64,000 bases of DNA from Culex pipiens pallens. Taxonomy: Eukaryota; Arthropoda; Insecta; Diptera; Culicidae. The position numbers and the translations under genes are program-made. The notes under the pieces were generated by a model. It searched no databases. It saw nothing but the letters and a program-made list of their open reading frames with translations, and had not been told where the DNA came from. This document shows positions 1 to 10,938 of the stretch, piece after piece. The DNA lies in contig NC_068939.1 in assembly GCF_016801865.2 (NCBI RefSeq), forward strand, positions 131,783,116 through 131,847,115. The letters are read 5' to 3'. Within the stretch, counting starts at the first letter, position 1; each line of letters begins with the position of its first letter.

Positions 1-2088
1 TTCAAAATTTATGATAATGTGTGATAATTTCAACACAAAATTAAAGTTTGTCAAATTGAATAACTACCTGAAGTACACTTAAAATCCACCTACGCTCATC
101 TGATACTGATCTAAAGTTTGGTAACACTTCGCTCAGCATCCACCCACCGAATTGCCGTAATTAATTACATAACCAAAAAGCTCAAAAAAGTACCTCTTTC
201 ATGAAAAACGATCTTCCCGCACAATGGCCCAAGTACCAACTCCAAAAGCCCAAGTACCAGCCAGAAAGATGCTGCCTCACTTTTATCATTTCCACCCGTG
301 GCTTACATGAGCCAAACGTGCACGTGTAAAACCCAGAAGAAACGAACGAAAAAAGTGCCTCCCTCTGTGGGGGTCTAAAATCTTTGAAGAACTGTGGAAA
401 ACACGATTAAACGCGAATGATAGCGTCAGCGCATTCCCAGCCAGAACGCCGAGGTGAAACTTTGACTCCCTGCTCGTCACTGAAAAGTTAAGCTTGTTAG
501 GGTGGTTTTAGAAACAAAAAAATTCTCAAAATATTCAATGGTTTATAAATGTAATTAACTAAATTTTTGAACCCTGTTTGTTGAGTTGCTGCTTCATCCA
601 AATTCAAAATTGAACCATCCTAACCCGAAAAGATATACCTCCTTCAGACTAAGAAGACTCAAGAACGGTAGCTTTTCGATGGGGCCCCATCAGCATGCCA
701 GCGGGTTCAAGTTTCGTGTGCGCTGAAGCCACTTACGATTTTCTCTCTTCTTTAGTTTTTTTTCGGGCAAGAACTTTGAAGAAAGAATGATGAAGAAAAA
801 TAGCAAATTTTAAGCACCATAGCTAACCTAGCAGCTTGTGAGAGGTGTTTTAGCACTCATGTATGGGGGAGGGTTGAGAGAATGTGTCTACAATTACGGC
901 TAATTTTAGTTCTTTTTTTCTCTCGCAGACGCTCTTCACATGCAATTAGTTTGCAAATTTCGTTCGTCTGCTGTTCAATTATTCAATCCGGCCTGGTGGT
1001 TGCGCAATGGCACTTGTACGGAACTTGCGCGCAAAAGTTCAAAGACTGTTCTGAACAGTAATAAGAAGCGCAAGAGGCCAGCTTAGAACGTGTGGATTAA
1101 GGGGCTGCGCAAGGTGCGTCAGAGACACTGACTTGTTTTGTATTCCAAATACATCTGTTTCCCAATTATGTCCTAAAATGGCTAAATAGAACACGGCGCA
1201 CAATTATTCCTCTCTCTACCACGGTCGAAACGTGTTTAGCAAAAAACAATCACCTTTTAGTTTCTGGACCAGGGTCGTTGGCCAGAAACAGGCAGACAGA
1301 CCTCATGGAGCAGATGATGTGACATCGCGTATTTCATGAATAAATACCTACCTTTACAATGTGCTAACTTGGGGAGGATCTCAAATCACCTGACCGGATG
1401 CGTGTTTGATGAGTACTCCTCAACAAGTAATTAAACTTGATAATTTAAATTCCTTTATATGAGCTTATATTAAACATACTTCAAAAGGTTTCTGGAAGCA
1501 CTATCTTTGGCTAACACTGGCAGTTTTTTTTTTTTTTTTTTGATTTTTTTTTTAAATTTAAAATGTTAGCATGAAAATTTTCAGAAACTCAATTTTTTTA
1601 AATTATAGTCGTTTTTTAATTCAAAAAAAAATTTCTTGTCATATGCAGGCTAATCCAGCTTCTATGGATGCTCTTTCAAAAATCGTTTATCGGATATTTT
1701 GAGTATCATACTTTAACTTATTTTTACTATTGACAAATTGCTATAAATAAGGTCGTTGCAAATATTTATTAAAGTTGATGTCTCTTGAATTTGGTCGAGG
1801 TCGAGGGGATAGCATTTAAATAAAAAATATTAACAATGAAATTACAAGCCACAATTTTATCATTTAAGTGTACAAAATTATGAGTGTTTTCGACAAGGTT
1901 GTTAACGATAAAATTATCGAGGTTCGATAACGATAGTTCTATTCCGATAATTCTATCGGCGATAACGGACGATAACTTATATTTAATATAATTTTAAAAT
2001 TGACTAAATCCTACCAAATTATGTTGCATTTTTAAACTTCCTCTAAGAAAATATTTTTTGATGATATGGTAATTTTTAAAGTATAAAT
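1..2088. other. AT-rich stretch without a recognisable gene
   Basis: No credible coding sequence was seen; the only ORF is a short one in a low-complexity frame. Long A and T runs occur near 1525-1560. From about 1751 the sequence GGTCGTTGCAAATATTT, preceded by TAA, matches the terminal repeat of the TTA-target element family found complete at 56243, so 1751 to about 1890 is probably a one-ended fragment of it. Around 1900-1980 there is a cluster of repeated CGATAA motifs. Nothing else is supported. Confidence 0.5.
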
Positions 2089-3558
2089 GAGCAGTTCTCT
2101 AAGATTTCGGTCATTCGATTTTTTTGTATTTTTTAATCCGACTGAAACTTTTTTGGTGCCTTCGGTATGCCCAAAGAAGCCATTTGGCATCTTTATTTTG
2201 TCCATATAATTTTCCATACAAATTTGGCAGCTGTCCATACAAAAATGATGCATGAAAATTCAAAAATCTAGATCTTTTGAAGATTTTTTTTTATCGATTT
2301 GGTGTCTTGGGCAAAGTTGTAGGTATGGATACAGAATACACTGGAAAAAATGATACTCGGTAAAAAAAACTGTAGTGATTTTTTATTTAACTTTTTATTA
2401 CTAAAAGTCAATCTAAAAAAAAAACACTAGTTTTATTTTTTTTTATTTTTTGATATGTTTTAGAGGACATAAAATGCAAACTTTTCAGAAATTTCCAGGT
2501 TGTGCAAAAAATCATTGACCGAGTTATAATTTTTTTAATCAATACTGATTTTTTCAAAAAATCGAAATATTGGTCGCAAAAAATTTTCCACTTCATTTTT
2601 CGATGTAAAATCAAATTTGCAATCAAAAAGTACTTTAGTGAAATTTTGATAAAGTGCACCGTTTTCAAGTTAACTCCATATTTAGGTGACTTTTTTGAAA
2701 ATAGTCGATGTTTTTCATTTTTTTAAAATTAGTGCACATGTTTACCCACTTTTGAAAAAAATATTTTTGAAAGGCTGAGAAATTCTCTATATTTTGCTTC
2801 TTCGGACTTTGTTGATACGCCCTTAAGTTGCTGAGATATTGCAATGCAAAGGTTTAAAAACAGGAAAATTGATGTTTTCTAAGTCTCACCCAAACAGCCC
2901 ACCATTTTTCAATGTCGATATCTCAGCAACTAATGGTCCGATTTTCAATGTTAAAATATGAAACTATTGTGAAATTTTCCGATCTTTTCGAAAATAATAT
3001 TTTCAAATTCAAATTCAAATCAAGACTAACATTTCAAAAGGGCCAAACATTCAATATAACGCTCTTTTAAAATGTTAGTCTTGATTTGAAAATTTTGAAA
3101 ATATTATTTTCGAAAAGATCGGAAAATTTCATAAATGTTTCATATTTTAACATTGAAATCGGACCATTAGTTGCTGAGATATCGAAATGGAAAAATGGAG
3201 GGCTGTTTGGGTGAGACTTAGAAAACATCAATTTTCCTGTTTTTAAATCTTTGCATTGCAATATCTCAGCAACTTAAGGGCGTATCAACAAAGTCCGAAG
3301 AAGCAAAATATAGAGAATTTTCTCACCTTTTCAAAAATATTTTTTTAAGGGTGGGCAATTATGTGCATTAATTTAAAAAAAATGAAAGACTTCGACTATT
3401 TTCAAAAAGTCACCTAAATATGGATTTAACTTGAAAACGGTGCACTTTATCAAAATTTCACTAAAGTACTTTTTGATTGCAAATTTGATTTTACATCGAA
3501 AAATGAAGTACAAAAATTAAAATTGAAGAAAAAAGACCGATTTCGTAGAGAATTGCTC
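2089..3558. mobile_element. Foldback element, GAGCA(A/G) family, copy 1
   Basis: The ends are inverted: GAGCAGTTCTCT at the left and AGAGAATTGCTC at the right. The inner 2530-3558 is a long near-perfect palindrome centred near 3045, and sentences such as 'TTAGTTGCTGAGATATCG' occur on both strands. The left arm has about 430 bp with no partner in the right arm, so the right arm seems internally deleted. Both flanks carry AAAT, which fits a 4-5 bp TSD. The same family appears complete at 26722-28455 and in pieces at about 18160-18600 and 32394-33136. No transposase ORF is visible, so it would be non-autonomous. Confidence 0.75.
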
Positions 3559-4111
3559 AAATACCTACAAAAAAACACAAATACCGTATTTTCTCGTAAA
3601 TACTCGTTATTTTTGAATTCTCAATATGGGTATCAAACGCTTCGAAATTTCGAATACTTTTCACTGTTTTGGAGTTTTTTGAATGAAATACTAAAATTTT
3701 CACAAAATACTGTATTTTCTCGAAAATACTTACATTTTTGTAATTCGCAATATGGGTATCAAACGATTCGAAATTTTGCATGCATTTTTTATGTTTTAGA
3801 GTTTTTTGAATGAAATACTAAAATTTTCACAAAATACCGTATTTTCTCGAAAATATTTATTTTTTTTATAATTCGCACTATGGGTATCAAACGATTAAAA
3901 ATTTTGCTTGCAATTTCACTGTTTTAGAGTTTTTCTGAATGAAATACTCAAATTTACACAAAATACCATATTACCTCGAAAATGCTCAATTTTTTATAAT
4001 TCGGAATATGGGTATCAAACGATTCAAAATGGTGAAGGCATATTCACTGTTTAAGAGATTTTTAAATTAAATACTAAAATTTTCACAAAATACCGTATTT
4101 TTTTTAAAGTA
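3559..4111 (+). repeat. Tandem satellite, ~127-bp unit, forward-oriented part
   Basis: The landmark TACCGTATTTTCTCG or a close variant recurs at about 3582, 3708, 3835, 3963 and 4090, a spacing of 126-128 bp. Each unit also contains 'ATGGGTATCAAACGATTCG' and 'CACTGTTTTAGAGTTTTTTGAATG'-like blocks. Copies differ by point changes and small indels, so this is an old or diverged array. It is cut off on the left by the foldback element ending at 3558 and on the right by the TA-target element at 4112. It continues at 5045. Short ORFs within the array are repeat artefacts. Confidence 0.8.
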
Positions 4112-5044
4112 CCGTAAACCGGGGTGACTTTGATAGGATTTCAATTTGTTTTTGGAATATTTTCCAACAGGTAAAGTTTTTATCAAGATTATTATTTTTA
4201 AAACATGTACTGGGGTAGGTCACACAAAGCCCATAAACTATTTTGGAAAAAAAAAGATTTTTCAATAGTGTTTTGAAAAATAGTTACGTTAAAAATTCTT
4301 AGTTTAAATTCCGGGGTGACTTTGATAGTCATAGTTTTTCTTGTTAAAATCATATTAAAGATGTTCAAACTTTATTTGTACGTTAAATGTACCATCACCA
4401 AAGTAGCTGATATAGTTTGTAAGAAAAAAAAATCAATGTTTATGTTAAGTTAACTAAGTTTATAAGCTTTTTAACAAAATACATATAAATTTTAGGTAAA
4501 ATTGTTAAAAAGTCGGAATTTTGCCTAAAATATGTTAAAACTAGTTTTGTTTATAAAATTATCGATTTATATTGCATTTTATACTGAATTCGAAGCACGA
4601 ATCACAAGTTTTCACATTTTACATGAAATTTGTTCAACTGAAAATGCTTATGAATTTTGAGTTTTTTTTAACTGTGTTTCAAAAACACATATTATTTATT
4701 ATTTACAAACTTATTTAACCTTCTCCTAGTGGAAAATTGTTCAAAGAATCCGAAAATGCATTCCGTTTTCCGATTTAAAATCATGATCATTGAGAAAATC
4801 ATGACACTTTGAGAAGTTTAAAATAATGACTTCCATCAACATTTTCTTAACTATAGCTAACTAACTTTATAAACCTTTCAAAAATTTATGAAAAGTTCTT
4901 CTTGAGGTACTTTGAACACTTCTCTACCACGGTCAGTATGTTTCTGAACCATTCCTTACGTATTTTAAATGTACTCTTCATTTTGCGGAAGAATCGCAAA
5001 CCTATCAAAGTCACCCCGGCTATCAAAGTCACCCCGTTTTACGG
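4112..5044 (+). mobile_element. TA-target element, CCGTAAACCGGGGTGACTTT family, copy 1
   Basis: The element begins CCGTAAACCGGGGTGACTTT and ends with the inverse CAAAGTCACCCCGTTTTACGG. It is flanked by TA on both sides (4110-4111 and 5045-5046). The terminal motif is doubled at the right end, with two consecutive 'TATCAAAGTCACCCC' blocks. It sits inside the 127-bp satellite, and the satellite reads on across it, which confirms a TA TSD. A 921-bp copy in opposite orientation is at 56821-57741 and a composite one at 18101-19390. TA TSD and non-coding interior suggest a Tc1/mariner-type MITE. Confidence 0.85.
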
Positions 5045-5425
5045 TACTCAAATTTAATTAAATTTTCGATACGGGTATCAAACGAAGCGAAATGCTACCT
5101 GCATCTTCACTGTTTTAGAGTTTTTTTTTTTTAAATGAAATACTCAAATAACTCTAAAACATTGAATGCAAGCAAAATTTCGAATCGTTTGACACCCATT
5201 TTGCAAATTTAATAAATTAGAGTTTTTTCGAGAAAATACGGTATTTTGTGAAAATGACAGTATTTCATTTAAAAATCTCTTAAACAGTGAAGATGCATGC
5301 ACAATTTTGAATCGTTTGATACCCATATTGCGAATTTTAAAAATTTGAGTTTTTTCGAGAAAATATGGTATTTTCTTAAAATTTTAGTAATTTATTAAAA
5401 ACTCTTAAACAGTGAAAATGCATGC
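5045..5425 (-). repeat. Continuation of the ~127-bp satellite, with orientation switch
   Basis: The first ~100 bp continue the forward units of 3559-4111. At about 5150, just after 'AAATGAAATACTCAAATA', the units turn round: the landmarks now read as reverse complements (CGAGAAAATACGGTATTTTG at about 5230 and a related one at about 5355, and 'CGTTTGATACCCATATTGCG' at about 5315). Two further units follow in the inverted direction before the array fades into a T run at 5430. Confidence 0.75.
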
Positions 5426-5727
5426 ATTATTTTTTTTTTTTTTTGCGTGGTATTATTGGTCTAATTTAATTGATCAAACATCAACTTTCGTGTCTTTGAT
5501 GGTCACTGTGTTTCTAACAAACTTAAGACAAAAATTTGGCATCTTTAAAATGATAACGCCAAATTGGCAATTTTTAATCTGCAACTTCATCAGAAGATCT
5601 GATTTCTGTTTTTCTATTCGAATTTACATTTATTTAAGGTAAACCTTCAATAATTTTCAAAGAAAATTGATATGATATATTAATATATTAATAATATTTT
5701 ATTGATAATTTTCATAACTCTACATTA
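5426..5727. other. AT-rich spacer, no feature seen
   Basis: Long T run at its start, then low-complexity TTAAT/ATATTA sequence. No gene or repeat boundary could be supported. Confidence 0.4.
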
Positions 5728-6213
5728 GGGTGCCCAGAAAAAATGACCCCCTGCTCCACAAGCGGAAAACGGTTTTTTGGGCTATTTTAAGCATCTGTGC
5801 AAATTTTTAGCGAAATTGATTGAGACTAACCCATTGATACCCGAGCCTTAAGTTGGTGAAAAAAAAGTTTGTCATACAAAAATGACTTTTTAAAATCGCA
5901 AATAACTTTTCAGCATCGAGTTTTACAGTTTTGGTATATTCTACAAAGTTGTAGAGCATTAAATTTCCATTGAGAATCTCACTTTTGAGAATATTTGGAT
6001 GGAAGTAGCGCACCGTGCAGACTAAACGGTAAGAAAATTGAGTTTTCCATACATTTTTTCGATTTTTCCCATACAAACTTCACCTCCGAGTATCAATGGG
6101 TAAATGATGACCGGTTTTGCTCATATTTGGCCCAGAGTCCTCAAATAGCTCAAGGAACAATAATCAGCTTGTGGAGCGAGGTTTTGAGAAAAAGTCCCAT
6201 ATTCTGGGCACCC
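5728..6213. mobile_element. TA-target MITE with GGGTGCCCAGAA termini
   Basis: Terminal inverted repeats GGGTGCCCAGAAAAAATG and the inverse ending TTCTGGGCACCC. TA lies on each side (5726-5727 and 6214-6215). A direct CTCTACAT also lies just outside each TA, which may be chance or a remnant of an older duplication. Sub-terminal inverted blocks (CTCCACAAGC near 5753, GCTTGTGGAG near 6168) support a hairpin. No ORF of note. Class is inferred from TSD and TIR only. Confidence 0.8.
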
Positions 6214-7549
6214 TACTCTACATGGAAGTGAAAATTCGTTACAAAAATGCTTCAACACATGCAGGGTTCTATTGTTAATAACTTGCAGGAGGAATTTTGT
6301 AAAAATATTGTTAACGAAGCAAAATATATAATGTCTAACGAAACATCATGGCAATGGTTGAAATCGTCATCTTAAGTTGCTTCATGATCAATTCATATTG
6401 GGGCTTATAATTGGCTTTCGGTATTCGGTAAGACTTTCTAATGCTGAAGTAATCATACTTATCGGTGTTTTTGTAAATGATTAAATTGTGTGAATAAGTA
6501 GTTAAGAATGAATTGCAAAAAAAAGTAATTAATAAAGCATAAATAGAGATATAATAATAATAACTGAAACAATACAAGCAGCTTAGATTTTGAAAACATT
6601 TGAAATTGAGCCTTCAAAACATGTGTTCTACAATTTTGATGTCCCCAAGTGGTTAAAAAGTAAAAGTATAAATGCCTCAGAGTTGCACAACATATTACAG
6701 TGTAAATAAACAGTGAGAAAAAGTGAACAAATATCTTGCATTTTGAGTCTCGTAAGAGAAAAACACACGTTCAACCAAACCACAACGCATCGTTTTCACG
6801 CAGTGAATTTGATTTATCATGTTTTTATCGGGAAATCGAGCCCGAACGTTTTCACCCAATTGAACCTCGATTGCAGATTATTTGGTCCAATGAAGCACCC
6901 AGCAACCCCTCCCGGAGCTGGTTCGAAAATTCGTCCGCAAATTGCCTCCAATTACAATTATCGACCATCAGGAAAACACCGGTTAATTCGACCCATTTTG
7001 GCAGCCGACTCTGGTGATTGATGCGTTATATCACGAAGGGGAAAACAAAATGCGAAACAAAGTTTTCGGCTGAAAAAAAAAACACGTTCCCAGCCCCTCC
7101 AAAATAGTGCAATGCACTCCTAGTTTAATCGCAACGCGCAAAGTAGAGTAGGTTAGTGCATAACTAACCACAAAAATATAAAACTTGTTGTCGAAAAATG
7201 CACGAAAAAATAAAGCTCAGCCAGAACAAAAGAAGCCTCGCGCGCGGAAATGCGACTTATCGCAAGACACTACCGGCGACGACGACCCACTGCCACACAG
7301 CCGCGGAGTTCGTCCGGCCGACGACGACGACGGGTGGTAATTAGTTTTCTGGCTAATTAATTCGTAACTGTTTTTATTATTTCGTCCATTCATTTTCCTC
7401 GTTTTCGTCTGCAACTTTAGTGCGTTTTTTTTTCTCTTCTTCTTTTGTTTTCTTGTGTTGTTTTTGTTGTTTTTCGGATGGCCACCAGTGTGATCTTCAA
7501 GTATTTGCTGTATCCCCTAGCATAGTATTGTTTTTTTTTTGTAAACTTT
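6214..7549. other. Unique region with an unassigned promoter-like stretch
   Basis: From about 6880 the GC content rises and repeats disappear. Two overlapping 90-100 codon ORFs at 6713-7021 look non-coding: no domain is recognised and frames overlap. The stretch ends in T-rich sequence at 7420-7540. It may be host intergenic, 5' untranslated or intronic DNA. Confidence 0.35.
6664..6702 (+). promoter_or_regulatory. Possible TATA-type core promoter
   Basis: A TATAAAT box at 6667-6673 is followed about 30 bp later by TTACAGTG (6696-6703), resembling an insect initiator. The sequence downstream becomes GC-richer. No coding exon could be tied to it, so this is a weak motif match only. Confidence 0.15.
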
Positions 7550-7571
7550 AGCCATATAAGCTAAGAATTTG

Positions 7572-8731
7572 TGTGTGTGTGTGTGTGTGCAACCAACCAA
7601 ACGGGACCACGCGGTCGCTTCTTACAAATTGAGTTGTTTCCATGTATTTTAGATTTACATTCTATACATGCAAATAACTCGCATAGGCATTTGGTAGGTG
7701 TTAGCTCTGCCGAGCTTCGGTGACCCATTTCTACGCTGGCTAGCCGAGCGCGAGGTACCTCAGCTTGAATCGACAAGCCCCGCCCTGAAGAACGTTTGCA
7801 TCAATCGGATTCAAACGTTATTTAGAACTTCCGGACCCTTGTCAAATGGACAAAGACCCAGCACGTATTTAGTTGGTAGTAACAATATTCTTATTCCAGT
7901 CATAGCTCACCAAGCCGTAGTGGTTAGCATTTTTGCTTACCAACCCAAACGACGGGGAATCGAACCCCAACTCGAGCAACTTTGAATTTTCGTTCATGTT
8001 CAGAGCTTCAAGAATTTATATTTCCTTAAATTTCTCGTTGGGAGCAGATGGGAATCAAACCCATGACCATTCGCTTACAAAGCGAACGACGTAACCAATC
8101 AGCCACGGCCGCTCCTTTATAGTAATAATTTGGTGTGGTTGTCTTGAATGTCGTGTGTGTATGTCAGAATATATGAAAGAATGGTTGTCTCATAAATAGA
8201 ACGAGCTCACCAGTAAACTTCTCTTCAAACGTCTTCAGGGGGCTTGTAACAACAGCGGACACCAGATTTGCTATGGTAAGCACGCGGCGAAATATGCCAG
8301 TTACCGCTTGGGCTGCTTCTGCTTGCCTCCGTCGTCCTCCTTTTCTTAGGGAACTTGCCACGAAAAACGCTGCCGGCGCACTAATCCGTGCCCCGACGGG
8401 GACCGTTCATGCTGTGACCGAGGGCTGCCTAACATTCTGCGCTCTCAAACTCGGGCCAGGTCTCGCATGCTTCTGGTTCCGGTCCCCCCCCCCCCCCTGG
8501 TCTACCGGGTTTTTTGACGGCCGCCCTGGAACGAGCACACGTCCTTGATTGAACCGTCCTCCTCCAGCACCGCGATCCATCCAGGCCGGATGTGAGAAAA
8601 CCGCTTCACTTCCCGACGACTTAAACACAAAATTAACTTTTTCTTCAGACCCGAAATTCCAAAATTGGGAAAAATGACGCAGAGCGAAAAAAAGTTCAAC
8701 CTCGCGCACCGGTTGCTGCGATCAATCGGCA
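7572..8731 (-). mobile_element. Chimeric retrocopy: unknown 5' segment fused to a SINE
   Basis: A perfect 22-bp direct repeat (AGCCATATAAG... ) occurs at 7550-7571 and 8732-8753, the hallmark of target-primed reverse transcription. Read on the minus strand, the insert starts with ~616 bp of GC-richer unique sequence (8731-8116), continues with the tRNA-like SINE head (8115-8041), then SINE body, and ends in a (CA)n tail against the left TSD. The two other SINE copies in the window (9516-10215 and 52925-53615) start at the tRNA head, so the extra 5' segment is specific to this copy. ORFs in it (for example 8709-8407) show no recognised domain. Confidence 0.7.
8041..8115 (-). repeat. tRNA-like SINE head
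   Basis: On the minus strand the sequence runs GGAGCGGCCGTGGCTGATTG... to ...CATCTGCTCC with complementary GGAGC/GCTCC ends. It has an A-box-like TGGCTGATTGGTTACG, an anticodon arm TTCGC-TTTGTAA-GCGAA (anticodon position TGT), and a B-box-like GGGTTTGATTCCC. It is embedded in a repeated element and lacks a standard acceptor stem, so it is a SINE promoter and not a functional tRNA gene. Confidence 0.6.
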
Positions 8732-10003
8732 AGCCATATAAGCTAAGAATTTGAAGCAAAAATAAATAAAATAAACTAATGTTGTATTTCTTTTACAACT
8801 AACAATCAATATACAGCAATTTCAAAAGATCTTATACCAAAAAAAAAAGTTCTCCGATCGGACCCACTTTTTCTGTGGGTTCCTTGGCCAAAATAATTAG
8901 ACCCGTATTGTTTTTTGTTTGGCCGTTAGGGTGACATGAACCGTGCTAGGGTAGTCCCAAAAAAGTTTTCGTCTTTTTCCCGGTTTTTGTACGTGACGTA
9001 TCGAAAAACTCAGTTTTTATTCTCAAAAAATCGTATCTCACGTACAGTCATCCCACATATTTGGAACAGTTTACAGATCGGCCAATGTTCAACAAATCAT
9101 AGAAAATCGATAATTGAACATAATGATTTGCTTTTACCTTCATGTGAATGCTTTTCTTGCGATCTTTCGATTGTTTTATAGACCGGCTTTACATTTTTAC
9201 GTTTTTTTTTCAAGTTTTTAAAGAAAAACATTAACCCTTGAAATCCTCATATTCGGAACACTTTTTTCTTACGATGTAAACAAACTTTTTTTTCTCCAGG
9301 AGTACATATTTTTCTCAAATTAAAGACTTCACACTCTGAAACCAATAAAACTCATGCTTAGTAAATGGTCTGATAACTTTTTTGTGAAAATATCAGTTAA
9401 ATTCAGGTGTTCTACAATCGTGGGAGGCACAAAAACATCCCACAATCATGGAACAGGCAATTTTGAGGCAGTGTTTTGCTGCTCTGAATAAAATAATCTT
9501 GAAATGAGGTTTTTTCTAATCTAATCTAATCTAATCTAATCTAATCTAATCAGACCCTAGCGCAGCCAATCTTTCGAAGGGATCCTGGAGAGTGCCTTAG
9601 GTTAGATGACGCCTAGCACTCTTCTTGTCATTTTTTAACATTTGTAGTGCGCCATTGCATCGGAATGCATTGAAACATCACAAGCGTTTAACCGGCCAGG
9701 CCTACTGCGTAAAGCCGTATCGCAGAGATGACTCGTAATTGGGTTGAGTTTGAGCACTGAGTGTTCGAACAACAACACAATTCTGAATCGGCAGGGGAGG
9801 AAGAAGCGTGGGGACACACCACCATACGCTCCGAGATTTTGGTTGTATTCGTTGGGAGCACCATGCTAAGAAGGTTTGGTACTCCGGGACCCTCTGGGAT
9901 GGGACATTGTATTTCCACGAATGCCCGAGACACTATTTGCCGTGGTTATAACGCCACAACTCGCTCTCTGTAACAGTATTCCTAATTCCAGTCCAAGCTC
10001 ACA

Positions 10004-10082
10004 AAGTCGTCATGGCCTAGTGGTTAGCATTTTTGCTTACCAATCCAAAGGACGGAGGATAGAACCCCGCCTCGAGCGACTT
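10004..10082 (+). repeat. Second tRNA-like block inside SINE copy 1, opposite strand
   Basis: On the plus strand AAGTCGTCATGGCCTAGTGG... runs to ...CCTCGAGCGACTT, with complementary AAGTCG/CGACTT ends, an A-box-like TGGCCTAGTGGTTAGC and a B-box-like GGATAGAACCCC (GGATCGAACCCC in the copy at 53.4 kb). The anticodon arm is not canonical. It converges with the head at 10139-10213. Confidence 0.45.
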
Positions 10083-10138
10083 TGATTTTTCATTCACATT
10101 CATCATTTCAAATTAATGTGTTCTTAACTTTCTCGTTG

Positions 10139-10213
10139 GGAGCAGATGGGCATCGAACCCAGAACCATTCGCTTATAAAGCGAACACCGTAACCAGTCAG
10201 CCACGGCCGCTCC
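10139..10213 (-). repeat. tRNA-like head of SINE copy 1
   Basis: Same layout as 8041-8115: GGAGC/GCTCC ends, A-box-like TGGCTGACTGGTTACGG, anticodon arm TTCGC...GCGAA, and B-box GGTTCGATGCC. It would supply an internal RNA polymerase III promoter. Not a functional tRNA gene. Confidence 0.6.
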
Positions 10214-10938
10214 TTTAATCTTGAAATGAGGTTTTTTGTTCAAAAAGTACTACTTTTACTAGTGAAATAGCAAGAGAATGTCCAAATGAAGGTTCTAAAA
10301 ATAACATGGTCGACAGAAAAGCTGCATTTTGCATCCTATTGATAAATTACCACAAAAGTGTTCCAAATTTGTGGGTGTTCGGAATCTGTGGGATGGCTGT
10401 ATATCGCGTGAAGTTATTATTTTTTTTTTTGAAAAATTTGGTTTTTGCAAAAAAAAAAATATTAAAATTGCCATTTTTGAACCACCCTAGCACGGTGTAG
10501 GTCACCCTAAAGGCCAAATAAAAAATATGGGTCTAATTATTTTGGCCAAGGAACCCTCAATAATGTAATTATTTTAAAGATTTTAAGTATTTTTTTTCTG
10601 AGAAGTCCTAAACAATATTTAAAACTTGAATCAGAAATTCCGTTATCAAAAGACAGATTTTTAAATATTTTAAGGGCCTTTTAGCTACCAAAATCTAATG
10701 AAGACTTTTATAGACGAACTAATGATGTAAAATGTCTTCTTTGGGCATAGAAAAGGTACACACAAAGTTTTATCCATATAAAAAAAAAACAAATGAAACT
10801 TGCCCAAAAAGTTTCAACTATCCACCAACTATCAATTTAACTTTCAATCGAAAATAAGGTTTTCTAATGTAACCTTTAGCTCCGTGAAAACAAATTTTCC
10901 CATTAAATAAAAAAAAACAAAATACATGTAACATTTAA

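Larger units (their letters stand above)
9516..10215 (-). mobile_element. tRNA-derived SINE, copy 1
   Basis: A 22-bp perfect direct repeat flanks it (9494-9515 and 10216-10237, core CTTGAAATGAGG). Read on the minus strand it begins with a tRNA-like head at 10213, passes a second, oppositely oriented tRNA-like block (10082-10004), continues with a ~450-bp body, and ends in a (TTAGA)n tail (seen on plus as CTAAT repeats at 9516-9550). The body is nearly identical to 52925-53615. The body likely derives from the 3' part of the LINE that mobilises it; this is inferred, not shown. It is inserted in the foldback 8877-10556. Confidence 0.85.
8877..10556. mobile_element. Foldback element with GGGTTCCTTGGCCAAAATAA termini
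   Basis: The left end GGGTTCCTTGGCCAAAATAA (followed by TTAGACCC) returns inverted at the right end (10529-10556). The arms continue inward with GGCCGTTAGGGTGAC / GTCACCCTAAAGGCC and CGTGCTAGGGT / ACCCTAGCACGG. Without the SINE inserted at 9516-10215 the element would be about 960 bp. The TSD could not be determined. No transposase-like ORF. Confidence 0.7.

Noticed and set aside
3559..5425. CRISPR-like array
   Set aside because: Repeats are ~127-bp full tandem units with no unique spacers, in eukaryotic DNA.
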